DNA from: Lachnospiraceae bacterium UBA3632
Lineage (GTDB): Bacteria > Bacillota > Clostridia > Lachnospirales > Lachnospiraceae
Assembly: GCA_002373975.1 (NCBI GenBank)
Contig: DFKZ01000012.1
Location: 1 to 24,109 of the forward strand
Reading direction: 5' to 3'
DNA length: 24,109 nucleotides
Shown here: piece after piece, positions 22,280 through 24,109 of the stretch
Numbering within the stretch: the first letter of the stretch is position 1
Layout of the letters: each line of letters begins with the position of its first letter
The notes under the pieces: model-generated
Told to the model about the DNA's origin: nothing
The model's input: only the letters and a program-made list of their open reading frames with translations
Database searches by the model: none
Translations under genes and position numbers: made by a program

Positions 22280-22305
22280 ATTGTATATCCCAAAGGTTAT
22301 ACAAT
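22280..22305. repeat. Inverted repeat in the gap after higA
   Basis: ATTGTATA (22280-22287) and TATACAAT (22298-22305) form an 8-base dyad with a 10-base spacer. A smaller hairpin, GTTAG/CTAAC, lies at 22249-22264. There is no gene in 22194-22452; apart from these and the terminator I see nothing. Confidence 0.35.
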
Positions 22306-22360
22306 TAGTATTGTGACTTATCAGAGAGTCGATCATAAAGAAACGAAAACATGGATGATT

Positions 22361-22396
22361 AAGCGTAGATACTTATTGAGTATCTGCGCTTTTTTA
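22361..22396 (+). terminator. Intrinsic terminator upstream of the alkD-like gene
   Basis: AAGCGTAGATACT pairs with AGTATCTGCGCTT (one G-T wobble) around the loop TATTG and is followed by a T run. It probably ends transcription from the antitoxin region. Confidence 0.85.
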
Positions 22397-22452
22397 GGTA
22401 AAATATAATATTGGGTAACAGTATTCGGTACAAAAGGAGAGAAGGCTAAATC

Positions 22453-23124
22453 ATGACGGTTAAAGATGCACTGTTTTCATATCAGGATCTAAAATACAGG
22501 GACTTTCAGAGCCCGCTTGTTCCCAACATTGATAAAGAAACGATTATAGGTGTGAGAACACCTCAGATGAGGCAGGTTGCCAAGGAATTCTACAATACAC
22601 CGGAAGGCAATAAATTCTTATCCAAACTTCCGCACAAGTATTACGAGGAAAACCTGGTTCACTTCTTTATGATCGCCATGATAAAGGACTTTGACGAATG
22701 CGTAAAAGAAGTAGAGAGATTCCTTCCGTACGTTGACTGCTGGCCTGTATGCGACCAGTCGAGCCCTAAGGTGTTTAAGAAAAAACATAAAGAGCTGCTT
22801 CCGCTCATTAGAAAGTGGATAGCTTCCGACCATGTGTATACAGCGCGGTTCGGCATCAGGATGCTTATGAATGAATTCCTGGGGGATGACTTCAAGGAAG
22901 AATACCTTGAATGGGTCGCATCTGTAAAGGGAGAGGACTATTACATCAAAATGATGGTGGCATGGTACTTCGCAACCGCGCTTGCCAAGAGATATGACGA
23001 GACGGTTCCATATATCGAGCAGCATAAGCTTGAGGACTGGACCCATAAAAAGGCGATACAGAAAGCAATCGAAAGCTACAGAGTATCGGATGAACATAAG
23101 GCTTATCTTAAGACGCTGAAGTAA
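22453..23124 (+). CDS. DNA alkylation repair enzyme, AlkD-like glycosylase
   Basis: The 223-residue all-helical protein matches the AlkD/HEAT-like-repeat family of DNA glycosylases that excise bulky or positively charged alkylated bases such as 7-methyl- and 3-methyl-purines. Putative active-site residues are Trp97 and Asp101 (VDCWPVCDQ), Arg132 (TARFGIRMLM) and Trp171 (MMVAWYFATAL); their spacing agrees with the Trp-Asp-Arg-Trp set known from the Bacillus enzyme. AAAAGGAGAGAAGG lies just before ATG 22453, and TATAAT at 22404-22409 is a likely -10. Its last 15 codons plus stop are duplicated at 23506-23553 beyond the next gene. Confidence 0.88.
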   Translation: MTVKDALFSYQDLKYRDFQSPLVPNIDKETIIGVRTPQMRQVAKEFYNTPEGNKFLSKLPHKYYEENLVHFFMIAMIKDFDECVKEVERFLPYVDCWPVCDQSSPKVFKKKHKELLPLIRKWIASDHVYTARFGIRMLMNEFLGDDFKEEYLEWVASVKGEDYYIKMMVAWYFATALAKRYDETVPYIEQHKLEDWTHKKAIQKAIESYRVSDEHKAYLKTLK

Positions 23125-23152
23125 AGATATCCATAAAGGAGGAAAGTATCAA

Positions 23153-23500
23153 ATGATTTTGTTAGCTGCTGCTGAAAGTGCTTCATCCAGGTCGGGTTTA
23201 TTACTTACGTTACTTATTATTCTGGGAATTTCAGTTTCTATTGCAGTTCCGGTTGTATTTGGAATTATCACAATGAACATTGCTGTGAAAAAAGGGTATA
23301 CCGGCAAGTGGTTTCTCTTTGGATTCTTCTGCACATTAGTCGGACTTATTGTTGCGTGTGTCATTCATCCCAATGGAGAAAAACCGGTTAAAGCCTCGAT
23401 GAATAGCGCAGATGCTATCAAGCAGTATAAAGAATTGCTTGATCAGGGTGCTATTACCGAAGAAGAGTATAACAAAAAGAAAGCAGAGCTTCTAGATTAA
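23153..23500 (+). CDS. SHOCT-domain membrane protein
   Basis: The 115-residue protein has two hydrophobic segments (about 15-40 and 52-71) joined by a short basic loop, and a C-terminal SHOCT domain (about 86-114: AIKQYKELLDQGAITEEEY followed by NKKKAELLD). The SHOCT helix pair is a short module of unknown role at the end of many membrane or secreted proteins. AAAGGAGGAAAG precedes ATG 23153. It follows the alkD-like gene by 28 bases and may share its transcript, but it lies between two copies of the alkD 3' end, so it was probably inserted or trapped there. Confidence 0.8.
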   Translation: MILLAAAESASSRSGLLLTLLIILGISVSIAVPVVFGIITMNIAVKKGYTGKWFLFGFFCTLVGLIVACVIHPNGEKPVKASMNSADAIKQYKELLDQGAITEEEYNKKKAELLD

Positions 23501-23505
23501 AGCGA

Positions 23506-23553
23506 TACAGAGTATCGGATGAACATAAAGCGTATTTAAAGACGCTGAAGTAG
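23506..23553 (+). pseudogene. Duplicated 3' tail of an alkD-like gene
   Basis: This stretch encodes YRVSDEHKAYLKTLK-stop, identical in protein to the end of the alkD-like gene at 23077-23124. The DNA matches at 43 of 48 positions, and all five differences are silent (AAG/AAA, GCT/GCG, CTT/TTA, TAA/TAG). The rest of this second copy is absent. Confidence 0.85.
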
Positions 23554-23710
23554 AGGAATTTTGATGTCCGTAGTATTGGACAGTATGCGAGTATAATAGA
23601 TGATATAAGCTGAGTTACAAGACATGTACTCGATGGTTTTGTTCTGGATATAATATATAACATGGCATGAGCTTAGTGGACGTTAAAGCGACAGCGAGAA
23701 TTGTGTACTT

Positions 23711-24103
23711 ATGCAAGATAGATACGCCGGTGATGTCGGAGATTACGGAAAAATTGCATTACTTAAGTGCCTGCAGGAGCACGGATTCAGAATAGGAATA
23801 AACTGGTATCGTGTTCCTGAACTTGATATTGAAAAGAACGATGATGGATCTTTTAAAGAAAACGACGGTAAACATCTTATTCCTAGGGAATTAGCGGACT
23901 GTGATCCACCTCTTGCCGAAAAGCTATATGGTATTGCTACCGGTAATCGTTCAATAGCTTCTCTTCAAAGAGCAGGTTTAATTTCAAAAGCTAATTTTTT
24001 TAACGAATCTGTTCCCGTAAATAATCGGGATAAATGGCATGAAAAAGCCTTGAAGAAGCTAAAAGACGCTGATTTGATCTTTATGTGTCAAACGGCGACT
24101 TGA
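23711..24103 (+). CDS. Conserved protein of unknown function, apparently cut short
   Basis: The 130-residue ORF starts MQDRYAGDVGDYGKIALLK, the recognisable opening of a widespread uncharacterised family, and continues with GINWYRVPE, LADCDPPLAEKL, NRSIASLQRAGL and KDADLIFM. Relatives continue at this point into a conserved motif like DPDNG; here the frame ends CQTAT-stop. Just past that point another frame reads SNGDLRA up to the window end, so a frameshift or local deletion at the motif is likely. No clear ribosome site precedes ATG 23711, though the family's usual N-terminus supports it. Two TATAAT-like boxes (23592-23597 and 23649-23654) lie upstream without good -35 boxes. The window ends six bases after the stop. 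Confidence 0.5.
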   Translation: MQDRYAGDVGDYGKIALLKCLQEHGFRIGINWYRVPELDIEKNDDGSFKENDGKHLIPRELADCDPPLAEKLYGIATGNRSIASLQRAGLISKANFFNESVPVNNRDKWHEKALKKLKDADLIFMCQTAT

Positions 24104-24109
24104 GAGCGG

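Noticed and set aside
1..24109. Insertion sequences, tRNA, rRNA or a CRISPR array
   Set aside because: I looked for transposase-like proteins with flanking inverted repeats, cloverleaf-like stretches and regularly spaced repeats and saw none.

Overview
The window looks like a chromosomal segment of a low-to-mid GC, fibre-degrading Lachnospiraceae bacterium, most like the rumen/gut Butyrivibrio-Pseudobutyrivibrio group. The evidence is strong AGGAGG-type ribosome sites, sigma-A-type promoters, intracellular GH9 and GH43 plant-polysaccharide enzymes, a GlgX-type debranching enzyme, a CBS-DRTGG pyrophosphatase and large hybrid histidine kinases. This placement rests on protein style and was not tested by a database search.

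The window has three parts. (1) Left flank, 1-5020, is visibly AT-richer and patchy: the tail of an SPL-like radical SAM protein, a GNAT-YoaP acetyltransferase, two small zinc-ribbon proteins, a lipoprotein, a HEPN-like protein followed by a frameshifted partner, a second GNAT, and an internally deleted ATPase (DUF4143 type). (2) Core, 5093-20661, is intact and GC-richer. It holds a signalling block (free Hpt protein, hybrid kinase with two receivers, receiver plus degenerate GGDEF plus intact EAL), facing a minus-strand pair (AIM24 protein and a REC-Hpt-pseudoREC-REC protein). It also holds a carbohydrate/energy block (GH43, GlgX, family II pyrophosphatase, GH9). (3) Right flank, 20848-24109, is accessory again: a DUF3990-type gene reduced to its C-terminus, its HTH partner, a higBA locus whose toxin has collapsed to 13 codons in front of an intact antitoxin, an AlkD-like DNA glycosylase, a SHOCT membrane protein bracketed by a duplicated alkD 3' end, and a conserved unknown ORF that closes early.

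How the genes may work together: the kinase, Hpt and EAL genes look like one operon in which an extracellular signal, sensed by a Cache-like domain, would control c-di-GMP hydrolysis. The multi-receiver Hpt protein opposite is a likely further node. GH9, GH43 and GlgX act in the cytoplasm on imported cello-/xylo-oligosaccharides and on stored glycogen.

The most interesting pattern is on the two flanks: several toxin-antitoxin-like or conflict-like loci caught in decay. The toxin halves are truncated while promoters, operators and DNA-binding halves stay intact. I found no intact new defence system, no CRISPR array, no insertion sequence, and no tRNA or rRNA gene.
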